64,000 nucleotides of DNA. Origin: an uncultured Paracoccus sp. Its GTDB lineage: Bacteria; Pseudomonadota; Alphaproteobacteria; Rhodobacterales; Rhodobacteraceae. The notes beneath the pieces are model-generated. The model saw nothing but the letters and a program-made list of their open reading frames with translations, was not told the origin of the DNA and ran no database searches. Where the stretch lies: contig NZ_CALMYP010000017.1 of assembly GCF_937873615.1 (NCBI RefSeq), positions 62,001 through 126,000 of the forward strand. Direction: 5' to 3'. Position numbers and translations under genes: made by a program. Shown piece after piece: positions 1 to 8,218 of this stretch (position 1 is its first letter; each line of letters starts with the position of its first letter).

Positions 1-153
1 CACGGTCTTGCCAGAGCCGGTCTGGGCCGAGACCAGCAGGTCGCGGCCGGGCGCCTCGGGGGTCAGCATCGCCTGCTGCACGGCGGTCAGGGTATCATAG
101 CCTCGTTCGGCCAGTGCCGCAGCCAAAGGCGCGGCGATAAGTTCATGGGTCAT
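1..153 (-). CDS. DEAD-box RNA helicase, N-terminal fragment (runs off the window)
   Basis: Only the first 51 codons are present; the gene continues beyond the left edge. Reading leftward from ATG at 153, the peptide shows a short hydrophobic start, a region that looks like the Q motif (RGYDTLTAVQQAML) and then the Walker A motif AQTGSGKT at the very edge. This order is typical of the first RecA-like domain of DEAD-box helicases, which unwind RNA in ribosome assembly, RNA decay or cold adaptation. The subfamily (DeaD, RhlE, RhlB or other) cannot be judged from 51 residues. The downstream methyltransferase lies 132 nt away, so operon membership is unclear. Confidence 0.75.
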   Translation of the reverse strand, partial: MTHELIAAPLAAALAERGYDTLTAVQQAMLTPEAPGRDLLVSAQTGSGKTV

Positions 154-285
154 GTTTCTGCCTGGATGGCCGCTCGGGCCGGGTTTGACGGCCCGATCCT
201 GCCTCCACACGCCGCCTCGACGCGGCGCAACCAGAACAGCCGATCCGCTGACCTATCGCCATGCGCCGGCGAAGTCAAAGCCGGA

Positions 286-1230
286 TTACTGCGCCCCCTG
301 ATAATAGGCGACGATATCGCGCGGCGAGATCGGCGTATCGGCCTTGCGACCATAGAAGAAGACGCCGCTGGCCGCATCCTGCGCGTAATCGGGTGGGATA
401 ATCCGGTCGAGATACTGGGTCCAGAAAAATGCCAGCTTCGCCGCCTTGCCGGCCTTGCGCGACCGAAAGACGCTGCGCGCCAGATAATCGACCGACCACA
501 TGAACTGCACGCCCGGCCCCCCGCTCGCCCCCGAGGCCAGCACGTCGAAATTCCGGAACAGATAGCGATGCCCGCTTTCGGTGAAACGGGTGAAATCGTA
601 AGGCCCTTCATGGACCTGCTGCATGAAGGGGGTCTCGGCATAGACCAGCCCGCCGGGGCGCAGCACCCGCCAGATCTCGGCCACGACCTGCGCCGGTTGC
701 AGCACATGTTCCAGCACCGCCTGAATGATCACCGCGTCGAACAGGTCATCGGGCAGCGGCAGGTGATGGCCGTCGGCGATGAACTGCACATTCGGGGTGT
801 CGTAGATGTCGAAGGCGTAGATCTCGATCCCGGGATGGTCATAGATCGGGGCCATGCCCTGCCCGACGCTGCCGCCGCCGATCACCAGCAGCCGCGCCGG
901 CCGGCCAAGCGCCTCAAGATCGGCGATCAGCCGGGCCACGTTTCGCGCCGTCGCCTTCTTCTCGGGCGAGACCAGCCGTTTGATCCGCGCCGTCAACCCG
1001 TTGTAATTCTTGCGGGCGATCTGGCTATGGGCCTTCGTGGCCATCACCGCCTCCTCGGACAGGACCGAGTCGCTGAAATCGACCAGAACCGGCTTGCCGC
1101 GCAGCACCGGATAGACCCGCCCCGAGGCCGTCCGCAGCCGGTCGGACCCGTCCCGAACCAGTGCCTCGCCACTGAGCGGGCAGCGCAGGATCGTCAAACA
1201 GTCTTCACTACTCACCAACATCGCAGTCAT
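286..1230 (-). CDS. Class I SAM-dependent methyltransferase with Trm112-like N-terminus
   Basis: The 314-residue protein has two parts. Residues about 10-55 resemble a short Trm112-like segment (ILRCPLSGEAL, then a VYPVLRGKPVL strand), although only one cysteine is left, so it probably binds no zinc. Residues about 110-220 form a Methyltransf_11-type Rossmann fold: motif I is LLVIGGGSVGQG, the acidic post-I strand is IYAFDIY, and motif IV/V is DAVIIQAVLEHV followed by EIWRVLRPGGLVY. The substrate is unknown; proteins of this shape are often found with surface polysaccharide or lipid genes. It lies 119 nt past the aldolase gene on the same strand, so it may or may not belong to that operon. 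Confidence 0.75.
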   Translation of the reverse strand: MTAMLVSSEDCLTILRCPLSGEALVRDGSDRLRTASGRVYPVLRGKPVLVDFSDSVLSEEAVMATKAHSQIARKNYNGLTARIKRLVSPEKKATARNVARLIADLEALGRPARLLVIGGGSVGQGMAPIYDHPGIEIYAFDIYDTPNVQFIADGHHLPLPDDLFDAVIIQAVLEHVLQPAQVVAEIWRVLRPGGLVYAETPFMQQVHEGPYDFTRFTESGHRYLFRNFDVLASGASGGPGVQFMWSVDYLARSVFRSRKAGKAAKLAFFWTQYLDRIIPPDYAQDAASGVFFYGRKADTPISPRDIVAYYQGAQ

Positions 1231-1349
1231 TCCTGAACATGCGGTCTATACGAGTGAAGCCAAATGCCGCCCGAATTTCAAGCCAAATCCCTGAAAATGG
1301 CGATGCGGCATCGTGAAAGCACGCTGCGACAGGTGCCTCGCAGACAGGC

Positions 1350-2153
1350 TTACCGTCGCCTTGCCTGTGCCAGAAACTCCTGCGCCAGCCGGTCGGCGCC
1401 GCTGAACAGCAACCCGCAATCGCTGCCGACCGAGACGAAATCGAGCCCCGCCGACAGGAACAACCGCGCCTGATCGGCGCTTGCCGCCAATGCGCCGGCG
1501 AACTTGCCTGCGGCCTGGACCTGTCTTGCCCCCCGGACGATGGCCTCGCTGATCTCGGGATCGGCGGGATGGCCCAGCTTGCCCATATGGGCCGACAGAT
1601 CGCCCGGCCCGAAGAAAACCGCATCCATGCCCTCGACCGCTGCGATCTCGGAGACCTGCGACAGCGCCGCCGGCGTTTCCACCTGACCGATCAGGAACAG
1701 CCCCTCGCCTGCGCGCTGCACATAGTCGCGGATATGGCCATAGCGGCTGGCGCGATGCATGGCGGCGAATCCACGCTGACCGGCACCGGGATAGCGCATG
1801 GCCTGCACCGCCGAAGCCGCTTCCCCCGCTGACTGGATCATCGGCACCATGATGGTGCGCGCGCCGATATCGAGATGGCGCTTGAACAGCACCGGGTCGT
1901 TATCCGCGATCCGGGTGATCGCCACCGTGGGCGAGGCTTCCATGGCGCGCAGATGCGACAGCACGTCGCCAAGCTCGACCGGGGAATGCTCGCCGTCGAT
2001 CAGAAGCCAGTCGAAACCGGCCCAGGACAGCCCCTCGATGGCGGCGGTCGAATTCAGCATCGCCCAGGCCCCGATCAGGGGCCGGCCTTCGGACAGGCGG
2101 CGACGGAACGGGTTGGCATAGAGCGTTTCGCTTTGGTCGTCGGGGGCGGCCAT
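1350..2153 (-). CDS. HpcH/HpaI family aldolase (2-keto-3-deoxy sugar-acid aldolase type)
   Basis: The 267-residue protein matches class II pyruvate aldolases of the HpcH/HpaI family, which cleave 4-hydroxy-2-oxo acids or 2-keto-3-deoxy sugar acids to pyruvate and an aldehyde. Visible signatures are the substrate-loop GAWAMLNS, the DGEHSPVEL segment with the catalytic histidine, the metal ligand glutamate in GQVETPAAL and the aspartate in FFGPGDLSAHMG. The ATG at 2153 has a good Shine-Dalgarno (GAGGGA). It lies 29 nt after the second dehydratase gene, which fits the last step of a sugar-acid pathway: dehydration to a 2-keto-3-deoxy acid, then aldol cleavage. The true substrate cannot be read from sequence. 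Confidence 0.88.
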   Translation of the reverse strand: MAAPDDQSETLYANPFRRRLSEGRPLIGAWAMLNSTAAIEGLSWAGFDWLLIDGEHSPVELGDVLSHLRAMEASPTVAITRIADNDPVLFKRHLDIGARTIMVPMIQSAGEAASAVQAMRYPGAGQRGFAAMHRASRYGHIRDYVQRAGEGLFLIGQVETPAALSQVSEIAAVEGMDAVFFGPGDLSAHMGKLGHPADPEISEAIVRGARQVQAAGKFAGALAASADQARLFLSAGLDFVSVGSDCGLLFSGADRLAQEFLAQARRR

Positions 2154-2182
2154 GATCTGTCCCTCTTCTCAGGTCGCGGCAC

Positions 2183-3376
2183 TCAGGCGGCGGATTGGCT
2201 GTGGCAGGTCCGGTATCGGTCCAGTTCCTCGGGCAATGCCTCGATGCCGAGGCCGGGTTCAGCCCGGATGTCCCAGCCACGGGGCGACATGGCGCCGGGC
2301 AGGTCGCCGAAGGCCTGTCGCAGGCGGTTCGGATTGACATCGACCTCCAGCAGGCCCGGCCCGCCCGCCGCCGCCAGGAGATGCGCCGAAGCGGCAAGGC
2401 CGATGCCGCCGCCAAGGTAATGCGGGCAATAGCTTCGCCCCGCCCCGATGGCGCGGCGGGCGACGCCATGGCATCCGGTGATGCCGCCCCATTTGGCGAC
2501 ATCGGGTTGCAGCACCGACAGATAGCCCGCCGCCTGCGCCCGTTCGAAATCGGGATGACCGGCGATGTTCTCGCCCCCCGCGAGCGGCGTCGCGCTGACA
2601 CGGGACAGGCGCTGCCAGCGGGCTTCGGGCGCGGTGGCGATGATCGGTTCTTCCACCCAGGCGAGGTTCAGCGCCTCGGTCTCGCGCAGAAAGGCCGCAG
2701 CCTGCACCTCGTCCCAGCCCTGATTGGCATCGACGCAAAGCCGCTCTCCGGTTTGCAGCCCTCCGGCCAGTTCGGCGATGCGCCCGGCCTCGTCCGGCCG
2801 GCCAAAGCCGGTCTTGACCTTGAACTGCGCAAAACCCTGCGCGCGTGCCTTCTCGATCTCGGCGGGCGCGGCATCGGGATGGATGCCGCTCGCATAGGCC
2901 GGGACATGGGCCGGCGATTGCGGGTTCAGGAAGCTGGCAAGCGGTTGCCCCGCCCGGCGCGCGAACAGGTCCCACAGCGCGATATCGAGCCCGGCGATCG
3001 CCTGCCGGAACGGCCCCCATTCGCCGCATTGCAGGGCCCGGATCTCGGTCCGCGCTTCCAGCAGATGAAACAGATCAGAGGGGTGCGCGAAGCTATTGCC
3101 AAGGAAAATATCGGCAATATCCTCGACCACCAGCCGGCAGCGATGCTCGGCCCCGGCGGCGGGCCAGTTGGCGAAGATCTCGCCCCAGCCGAACGCCCCA
3201 TCGGCATCTTCCAGCCGCACGAACACCGCCGAGCGTTGCCGCATGATCCCGAAGGACAGGGCCACCGGCGTCCTGACATCCTCGCGAAAGGCGAAGGCCT
3301 CCAGCTTGCGCAGGTGGACCGGTGCGACCGGGCCGATCTCGATCCGGGGCGCGGCAATTGTCATCCTGTTCACCAT
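2183..3376 (-). CDS. Mandelate racemase/muconate lactonizing family enzyme (MR subgroup)
   Basis: The 397-residue protein is an enolase-superfamily barrel enzyme. The N-terminal capping domain covers roughly residues 20-150. The barrel carries a KxK motif (K186, K188), metal ligands D216 (CVDANQGWD), E242 or E243 (WVEEPI) and E269 (GGEN), and a D292/H319 pair (QPDVAKWGG, CPHY), the general-base dyad of the mandelate racemase subgroup. Likely chemistry is dehydration or racemisation of a sugar acid. The start ATG at 3376 overlaps the preceding stop by 7 nt (ATGGTGA), indicating coupling; an in-frame ATG at 3364 is an alternative. It sits in a tight ABC-transporter operon next to a DgoD-like enzyme. 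Confidence 0.88.
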   Translation of the reverse strand: MVNRMTIAAPRIEIGPVAPVHLRKLEAFAFREDVRTPVALSFGIMRQRSAVFVRLEDADGAFGWGEIFANWPAAGAEHRCRLVVEDIADIFLGNSFAHPSDLFHLLEARTEIRALQCGEWGPFRQAIAGLDIALWDLFARRAGQPLASFLNPQSPAHVPAYASGIHPDAAPAEIEKARAQGFAQFKVKTGFGRPDEAGRIAELAGGLQTGERLCVDANQGWDEVQAAAFLRETEALNLAWVEEPIIATAPEARWQRLSRVSATPLAGGENIAGHPDFERAQAAGYLSVLQPDVAKWGGITGCHGVARRAIGAGRSYCPHYLGGGIGLAASAHLLAAAGGPGLLEVDVNPNRLRQAFGDLPGAMSPRGWDIRAEPGLGIEALPEELDRYRTCHSQSAA

Positions 3377-4542
3377 TCGGCAAAGCTCCCATCTGGATGG
3401 CGCCAGTCATTGTCGGGCATCCGCGACTCGTCGCGGGCCGCGTTGATGCCGCCTGCATTCAACCCGATCCCGAGGCCCGGGCCACCAAGCCATTCAAACG
3501 CGCCGGCCCGCGTGGTCAAGGGCGCCGGGTCGTCCAGATAGTCCAGCAGATCCGCCGCCGGCAGCCCATCGTAACCCTGATTGTAATGCAGCCCGAGGCT
3601 CTGTTCCTGAATCGCGACATTGGCGCAACAGAAGCCGACCTGAAGCGAGGCCGCCAGCGAGACCGGGCCGTTCGGACAATGCGGGGCGACGGCGACATCG
3701 TGGACTTCCGCCAGACGGGCGATCTTTTCCAGCTCGAACAGGCCGGTGATCGAGACATCGGGCTGGACGATATCGACCCCGCCCCGGTCGAGCAGGCGCT
3801 TGAAGTCCCAGCGGTCCAGCAGCCGCTCGCCGGTGGCGATGGGGATATGGGGCGACAGGCTGGCCAGCATGGATTGGGTATCCTCGGCCTCGGGCAGCCA
3901 TGCTTCTTCAAGCCACATCGGGCGGAAGGGCTCGACCTCGCGGATCAGTTCTTTCAGCGCCGTGCGCGGCACCCGGCCATGCAGATCGAGCGCGATATCG
4001 AGGCCCGTCCCGTAAGCGTCGCGCAACAGGCCCATGCGCTCGACAAGCGCGTCGATCTGGGCGTGATAGCCAAGCATGGGCACCGATGTGGTCGCGTTCA
4101 TCTTGACGGCGGAAAATCCGGCTGTGATCCGTTCGCCCGCATGGGCGACCACATCGGCGGGCCTGTCGCCGCCGATCCAGCAATAGGAGCGGATGCGGTC
4201 GCGCACCCTGCCGCCAAGGAAATCATGGATCGGCAACCCGGCCCGCCGCGCTTTCAGGTCCCAGAGCGCGATCTCGATCCCGGCGGCGGCGGAACAGAGG
4301 ACCGGGCCACGGCGGAAGAAGGCACCCTTGCGCATCTGCTGGAAGATATCCTCGATCCGGCTGGCATCCTGCCCGATCAGCCGGCGCGAGAAATCGGTGA
4401 TCGCGCCAAGGATGGCGTCGCGGCGCTTGGGCAGGATCGGCTCCCCCCAGCCGCAATTGCCATCCTCGTCGGTGACGCGGATGAAGATCCAGCGCGGCGG
4501 CACCGGAAAGGCCTCGATGGCGGTGATGCGGGCCATGCTCAC
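3370..4542 (-). CDS. D-galactonate dehydratase family (DgoD-like) enolase-superfamily enzyme
   Basis: The 390-residue protein resembles galactonate dehydratase, which turns an aldonate into a 2-keto-3-deoxy aldonate. It has the family segments PPRWIFIRV near the N-terminus and SYCWIGGDRPADV, the D186-x-H188 pair (LDLHGR) that serves as metal ligand and acid, further ligands near E212 and E239 (WLEEAW, ATGER), D262 (QPDVS) and H288 (APHCP), then LHYNQG near the C-terminus. The GTG at 4542 overlaps the ATPase stop (GTGA); ATG at 4536 is an alternative. Family resemblance is strong, but substrate specificity in this superfamily drifts easily, so galactonate is only one candidate. Confidence 0.85.
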   Translation of the reverse strand: MSMARITAIEAFPVPPRWIFIRVTDEDGNCGWGEPILPKRRDAILGAITDFSRRLIGQDASRIEDIFQQMRKGAFFRRGPVLCSAAAGIEIALWDLKARRAGLPIHDFLGGRVRDRIRSYCWIGGDRPADVVAHAGERITAGFSAVKMNATTSVPMLGYHAQIDALVERMGLLRDAYGTGLDIALDLHGRVPRTALKELIREVEPFRPMWLEEAWLPEAEDTQSMLASLSPHIPIATGERLLDRWDFKRLLDRGGVDIVQPDVSITGLFELEKIARLAEVHDVAVAPHCPNGPVSLAASLQVGFCCANVAIQEQSLGLHYNQGYDGLPAADLLDYLDDPAPLTTRAGAFEWLGGPGLGIGLNAGGINAARDESRMPDNDWRHPDGSFAEW

Positions 4543-5612
4543 AACGCCGCCTCGGTCTCGGCATCGAACAGATGCACGGCATCCATGTCGATGGACAGCG
4601 TGACCTTCTGATCGGGACGCAGGCCGGCGGTGCGGGGCATCCGCGCGGTCAGCATTTCATCGGGGCCGAGGCGGCAATGAACATATTGCTCGGCCCCCAG
4701 CATCTCGACCATCTCGACCGTGGCGGAAAGCTGCGCCTGTCCGGCGACCTCGCCCAGGGTGATATGTTCGGGGCGGATGCCGATGGTGAGATTGCCGCGC
4801 GCCCCGATCCGTTGAGCCTGCGCGGCGCTGATCGCGACCTCGCCGGTCGCGGTGCCCAAGCCGCCCTCGCCGGCGCGTCGGGCGGCGACGAAACCCATCG
4901 CCGGGGTGCCGATGAACGAGGCGACGAAGCGGTTGCAGGGCTGGTCGTACAGTTCTTCCGGGGTGCCGACCTGCTGGATGCGGCCCTGATGCATGACCAC
5001 GATCCGGTCGCCCATGGTCATCGCCTCGACCTGGTCATGGGTGACATAGACCGCCGTCGCCTTCACCCGCTGATGCACGCGCAGGATCTCATGGCGCATC
5101 TGCACCCGAAGCTGGGCGTCGAGATTGGACAGCGGCTCGTCCAGCAGGAAGACTTCAGGGTCGCGCACCATGGCCCGGCCAAGCGCCACGCGCTGACGCT
5201 GACCGCCGGACAACTGCTTTGGCCGCCGTTGCAGGTAATCCGACAGGTTCAGCAACTCGGCGGCGTTGCGCACCTTGGCGTCGATCTGCTGCCTGTCCAG
5301 ACCCCGGCGGCGCAGGCTGAAGGCCATGTTCTCGAACACCGACATATGCGGATAAAGACCGTAATTCTGGAACACCATGGCAATGTCGCGATCCGATACG
5401 TCCAGATCGTTGACCCGGGTCTCGTCAAAATACATGTCCCCGCGCGAGATCGGCTCCAGCCCCGCGATCAGGCGCAGAAGCGTGGTCTTGCCCGACCCGG
5501 ACGGGCCGACGAGGACGATGAACTCGTTATCCCGGATCTCCAGATTGCAATCGTGAAGGACGGTCAGGGCGCCGTAATCCTTTTCGACACCTGCCACGCG
5601 AATATCAGCCAT
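4539..5612 (-). CDS. ABC transporter ATP-binding protein, MalK/UgpC type
   Basis: The 357-residue cytoplasmic ATPase should energise the two permeases encoded upstream. It shows Walker A (GPSGSGKTTLLR), Q-loop (MVFQNYGLYPHM), ABC signature (LSGGQRQRVALGRAM), Walker B (EVFLLDEPLSNLD) and the H-loop (VYVTHDQVEAM). After residue about 235 comes the MalK-type regulatory domain with GIRPEHI, typical of carbohydrate importers. The reading frame stays open further upstream, but the start is set at ATG 5612 because the canonical sequence begins there and overlaps the SDR stop by 8 nt. Confidence 0.95.
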   Translation of the reverse strand: MADIRVAGVEKDYGALTVLHDCNLEIRDNEFIVLVGPSGSGKTTLLRLIAGLEPISRGDMYFDETRVNDLDVSDRDIAMVFQNYGLYPHMSVFENMAFSLRRRGLDRQQIDAKVRNAAELLNLSDYLQRRPKQLSGGQRQRVALGRAMVRDPEVFLLDEPLSNLDAQLRVQMRHEILRVHQRVKATAVYVTHDQVEAMTMGDRIVVMHQGRIQQVGTPEELYDQPCNRFVASFIGTPAMGFVAARRAGEGGLGTATGEVAISAAQAQRIGARGNLTIGIRPEHITLGEVAGQAQLSATVEMVEMLGAEQYVHCRLGPDEMLTARMPRTAGLRPDQKVTLSIDMDAVHLFDAETEAAL

Positions 5613-6429
5613 CTTGGTCTTCCTGAGAGAGATCGTGTTCGAATTCGGCCTGAAACGGGTCATGGCGGCGGCTATGGGCGCGCCCGCCATCGACCGCCAG
5701 CATGGCGCCGGTGATGAAAGAGGCATCCTTCCCGGCCAGAAACAGGACCGCGTTTGCGACCTCCTCTGGCGTGCCGGCACGGCCCAGAAGCGAGGCCAGC
5801 GGCGGTGCATCGCTGCCGGCAAGACGCTCAAGACTGTCGCGATAGGCTTCCGAGGCGATGACGCCGGGGGCCACGCCATTGACGCGGATATTCAGATTGC
5901 CAAGCTCTGCCGCAAGCGCCCGCGTCATGGCCACCACCGCGCCCTTGCTGGAGACGTAAGCGGCATAGGACAGCGCCGGCAGATCGAACTGGACCGAGCC
6001 GATATTGACGATTGCCCCGCCGCCCTGCCGTGCCATGACCATCGCCGCCTGGCGCGACAGCGCGGCAGCGGCGAAGACATTGACCCGGAACACCTGCTCC
6101 CATTCCGCCATCGGCGTGTTCAGCACCGATTGCCGGCTGCCATGGAAAGCCGCGTTATTGACCAGGGCGTCGATCTGGCCCCAGCGATTGCGCGCTGCAT
6201 CGACGATCCGCTTCGGGGCGGCGGGATCGGACAGTTCCTCGGCATGGGTCGCGATATCGAGCCCCTCGTCGGCAAGCGCCCTCGCCGCCACCTCCAACTC
6301 CCTGGCGTCAATATCGGTCAAAAGCGTGCGATAACCGTGGCGGGCGAAACGCGCGGCCACGGCGCGCCCGATGCCGCGCCCGGCCCCGGTCACGATGGCG
6401 ACGGCTGGGCTGTCCACGGCCCCGCTCAT
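5605..6429 (-). CDS. SDR family oxidoreductase
   Basis: The 274-residue classical short-chain dehydrogenase has the NAD(P)-binding GAGRGIGRAVA turn near residue 15, the NNAAFHG motif, a catalytic serine on INIGSVQFD and the Y-x3-K pair in YAAYVSSKGA. An aspartate just after the second beta strand (LLTDID) suggests NAD preference. It ends with a dinucleotide-binding family C-terminus (GAMLAVDGGR) and a short hydrophilic tail. ATG at 6429 overlaps the permease stop by 4 nt (ATGA). In this operon it probably oxidises an aldose to a lactone or a sugar-acid intermediate; the substrate is inferred from neighbours only. Confidence 0.9.
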   Translation of the reverse strand: MSGAVDSPAVAIVTGAGRGIGRAVAARFARHGYRTLLTDIDARELEVAARALADEGLDIATHAEELSDPAAPKRIVDAARNRWGQIDALVNNAAFHGSRQSVLNTPMAEWEQVFRVNVFAAAALSRQAAMVMARQGGGAIVNIGSVQFDLPALSYAAYVSSKGAVVAMTRALAAELGNLNIRVNGVAPGVIASEAYRDSLERLAGSDAPPLASLLGRAGTPEEVANAVLFLAGKDASFITGAMLAVDGGRAHSRRHDPFQAEFEHDLSQEDQDG

Positions 6430-7304
6430 GTCCCGGTCACCGATCCGGCGGTCAGCCCGCGCACCATCGAGCGCTGCACCGTGAAGAAGGCGATCATCAG
6501 CGGCAGGGTCGTGACCACCGAGGCCGCCATCATCCCGCCCCAATCGGTCTTGAACTGCCCGGTAAAGGTCAGTTGCAGCGCCGCCGGCAGGGTCTGCTTG
6601 TCCAGCGTGGTGATGAAGGTCAGCGGATAGATCAGGTTGTTCCAGGCCTCCATCAGCACGAAGATGCCGGTGGTGATCAGCCCGGGATAGATCAGCGGCA
6701 CGACGATGCGCAGCAGGATCTGCCAGCGCGGATAGCCGTCGACACGGGCGGCCTCCTCGATCTCGATGGGAACCGCGTCGATGAAGCCCTTGATCATCCA
6801 GACCGCGAAGGGCAGCCCGAAGGTCGTATAGCCGACGATCAGCCCGAAATGCGTATCCAGAAGCCCGGTCGTCAGCAGGATCAGGTAAAGCGGCGCCAGC
6901 AGCACGACCATCGGGAACATGCGCACGATCAGGATCAGATAGCCCACCTGCGAGGCCGCCCGGAACTTCGCCCGCGACAGCGCATAGGCCGCCGGGATGG
7001 CGATGACCACGGCGACAATGGCGGCGACAAGGCAGGTCAGCACCGAGTTCACGAAGAACTGCATGAAAGGCAGAGAGCCGCCGGCCAGCCCGGTATAATT
7101 CTGCAAGGTGATGGAATGCGGAAACAGCGTCGGATCGAGCTGCGTCGCCTCCAACTCGGTTTTCAGCGAAGTTGCCACCATCCAGTAAAGCGGCGCCAGC
7201 GTCCACAGAAGCGCAAAGCCAAGCCCGGCGAATTGCAGCCCGCGCCCGATCCTGCGCCCGGCGCTCTGGCGGTGGCGAAAGCCCTGCCTGCCTGCATCGG
7301 TCAT
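6426..7304 (-). CDS. Carbohydrate ABC transporter permease, MalG/UgpE type
   Basis: The 292-residue inner-membrane protein has about six predicted transmembrane helices and the cytoplasmic EAA loop that docks on the ATPase (EEAARVDGYPRWQILLRIVV, residues about 195-215). The cytoplasmic N-terminus, the first helix near residues 25-45 and the long periplasmic loop to residue about 85 are usual for MalG-type subunits. The ATG at 7304 overlaps the stop of the partner permease by one base (TGATG), so translation of the two is likely coupled. Confidence 0.93.
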   Translation of the reverse strand: MTDAGRQGFRHRQSAGRRIGRGLQFAGLGFALLWTLAPLYWMVATSLKTELEATQLDPTLFPHSITLQNYTGLAGGSLPFMQFFVNSVLTCLVAAIVAVVIAIPAAYALSRAKFRAASQVGYLILIVRMFPMVVLLAPLYLILLTTGLLDTHFGLIVGYTTFGLPFAVWMIKGFIDAVPIEIEEAARVDGYPRWQILLRIVVPLIYPGLITTGIFVLMEAWNNLIYPLTFITTLDKQTLPAALQLTFTGQFKTDWGGMMAASVVTTLPLMIAFFTVQRSMVRGLTAGSVTGT

Positions 7305-8218
7305 CAGTCGCGCCCCCTCAGCAGCCGGAAGTAAAGCGCCGCCGTCACCAGCAGAAGGATCAGCCAGATCACCCCGAGCGCCGAGGCATAGCCGAGGCGG
7401 AAATTCTCGAAGGCCATGCGATAGACATAGACGACAAGCGTCGTGGTCGAAAAACCGGGCCCGCCCTGGGTCATCACCCAGACCTTGGCGAAATCGTTGA
7501 AATTGGCGATGATCATCAGCAATGAGCCGATCACCAGCGGGTTGCGCATATAGGGCAGCTTGATGTGGTAAAGCGTGGCCCAGGTGCCGGCGCGGTCGAC
7601 ACGCGCGCTTTCCAGCACCGCATCGGGAATGCCCGACAGCGACGAGGCCACCAGCAGGAAAAAGAACGGCGTCGTCGTCCAGATATTGGCGACGATGATC
7701 GCCGGCAGCGCCAGATCGGAATCGTTCAGCCAGGGGATCGGGGCCTCGATGATCCCCAGATGCATCAGCACCGCGTTCAGGACCCCGCCCTTCTGCATGT
7801 AGATGAAGCGGAACAGGAAGGCCACGACGACGAAAGGCACCGCCCAGGGCGAGACCACGATGGCGCGCGCGGCATTGCCGAAGGGCCCGTTCAGGTTCTC
7901 CAGCATCAGCGCCATGGCCGCGCCCAGAAAGGCCGCGACAAAGACCGTCCCGAAGGTATAGATCAGCGTGTTCTTCACCGCCGTCCAGAAGATCTGGTCC
8001 GAGGCGATATCGCTGAAATTCCGCATCCCCACATAGCTCGGTGCGGCATCGTTGATAAGGTCGTATTGCTGGACCGACAGCATCAGCGTCGAGACCACCG
8101 GATAGCCGATGATCAGCGCCAGCACGATCAGCGTCGGCACCACCATGCCGTCGAGAAGCGGCGCCCTCCCCCGCATGGGGCGGGAGAGATGCGCCTTTTT
8201 CGCAGCGCCCGGCCTCAT
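7304..8218 (-). CDS. Sugar ABC transporter permease, MalF/UgpA type
   Basis: The 304-residue inner-membrane protein is the first permease subunit. It has a basic N-terminus, six or so hydrophobic helices and the EAA loop LESARVDRAGTWATLYHIKL near residues 200-220, followed by the family-typical WVMTQGGPGFSTTTLVVYVY. The start ATG at 8218 shares one base with the binding-protein stop (TGATG). With the second permease, ATPase and binding protein it completes a carbohydrate uptake 1 (CUT1) type importer. Confidence 0.93.
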   Translation of the reverse strand: MRPGAAKKAHLSRPMRGRAPLLDGMVVPTLIVLALIIGYPVVSTLMLSVQQYDLINDAAPSYVGMRNFSDIASDQIFWTAVKNTLIYTFGTVFVAAFLGAAMALMLENLNGPFGNAARAIVVSPWAVPFVVVAFLFRFIYMQKGGVLNAVLMHLGIIEAPIPWLNDSDLALPAIIVANIWTTTPFFFLLVASSLSGIPDAVLESARVDRAGTWATLYHIKLPYMRNPLVIGSLLMIIANFNDFAKVWVMTQGGPGFSTTTLVVYVYRMAFENFRLGYASALGVIWLILLLVTAALYFRLLRGRD

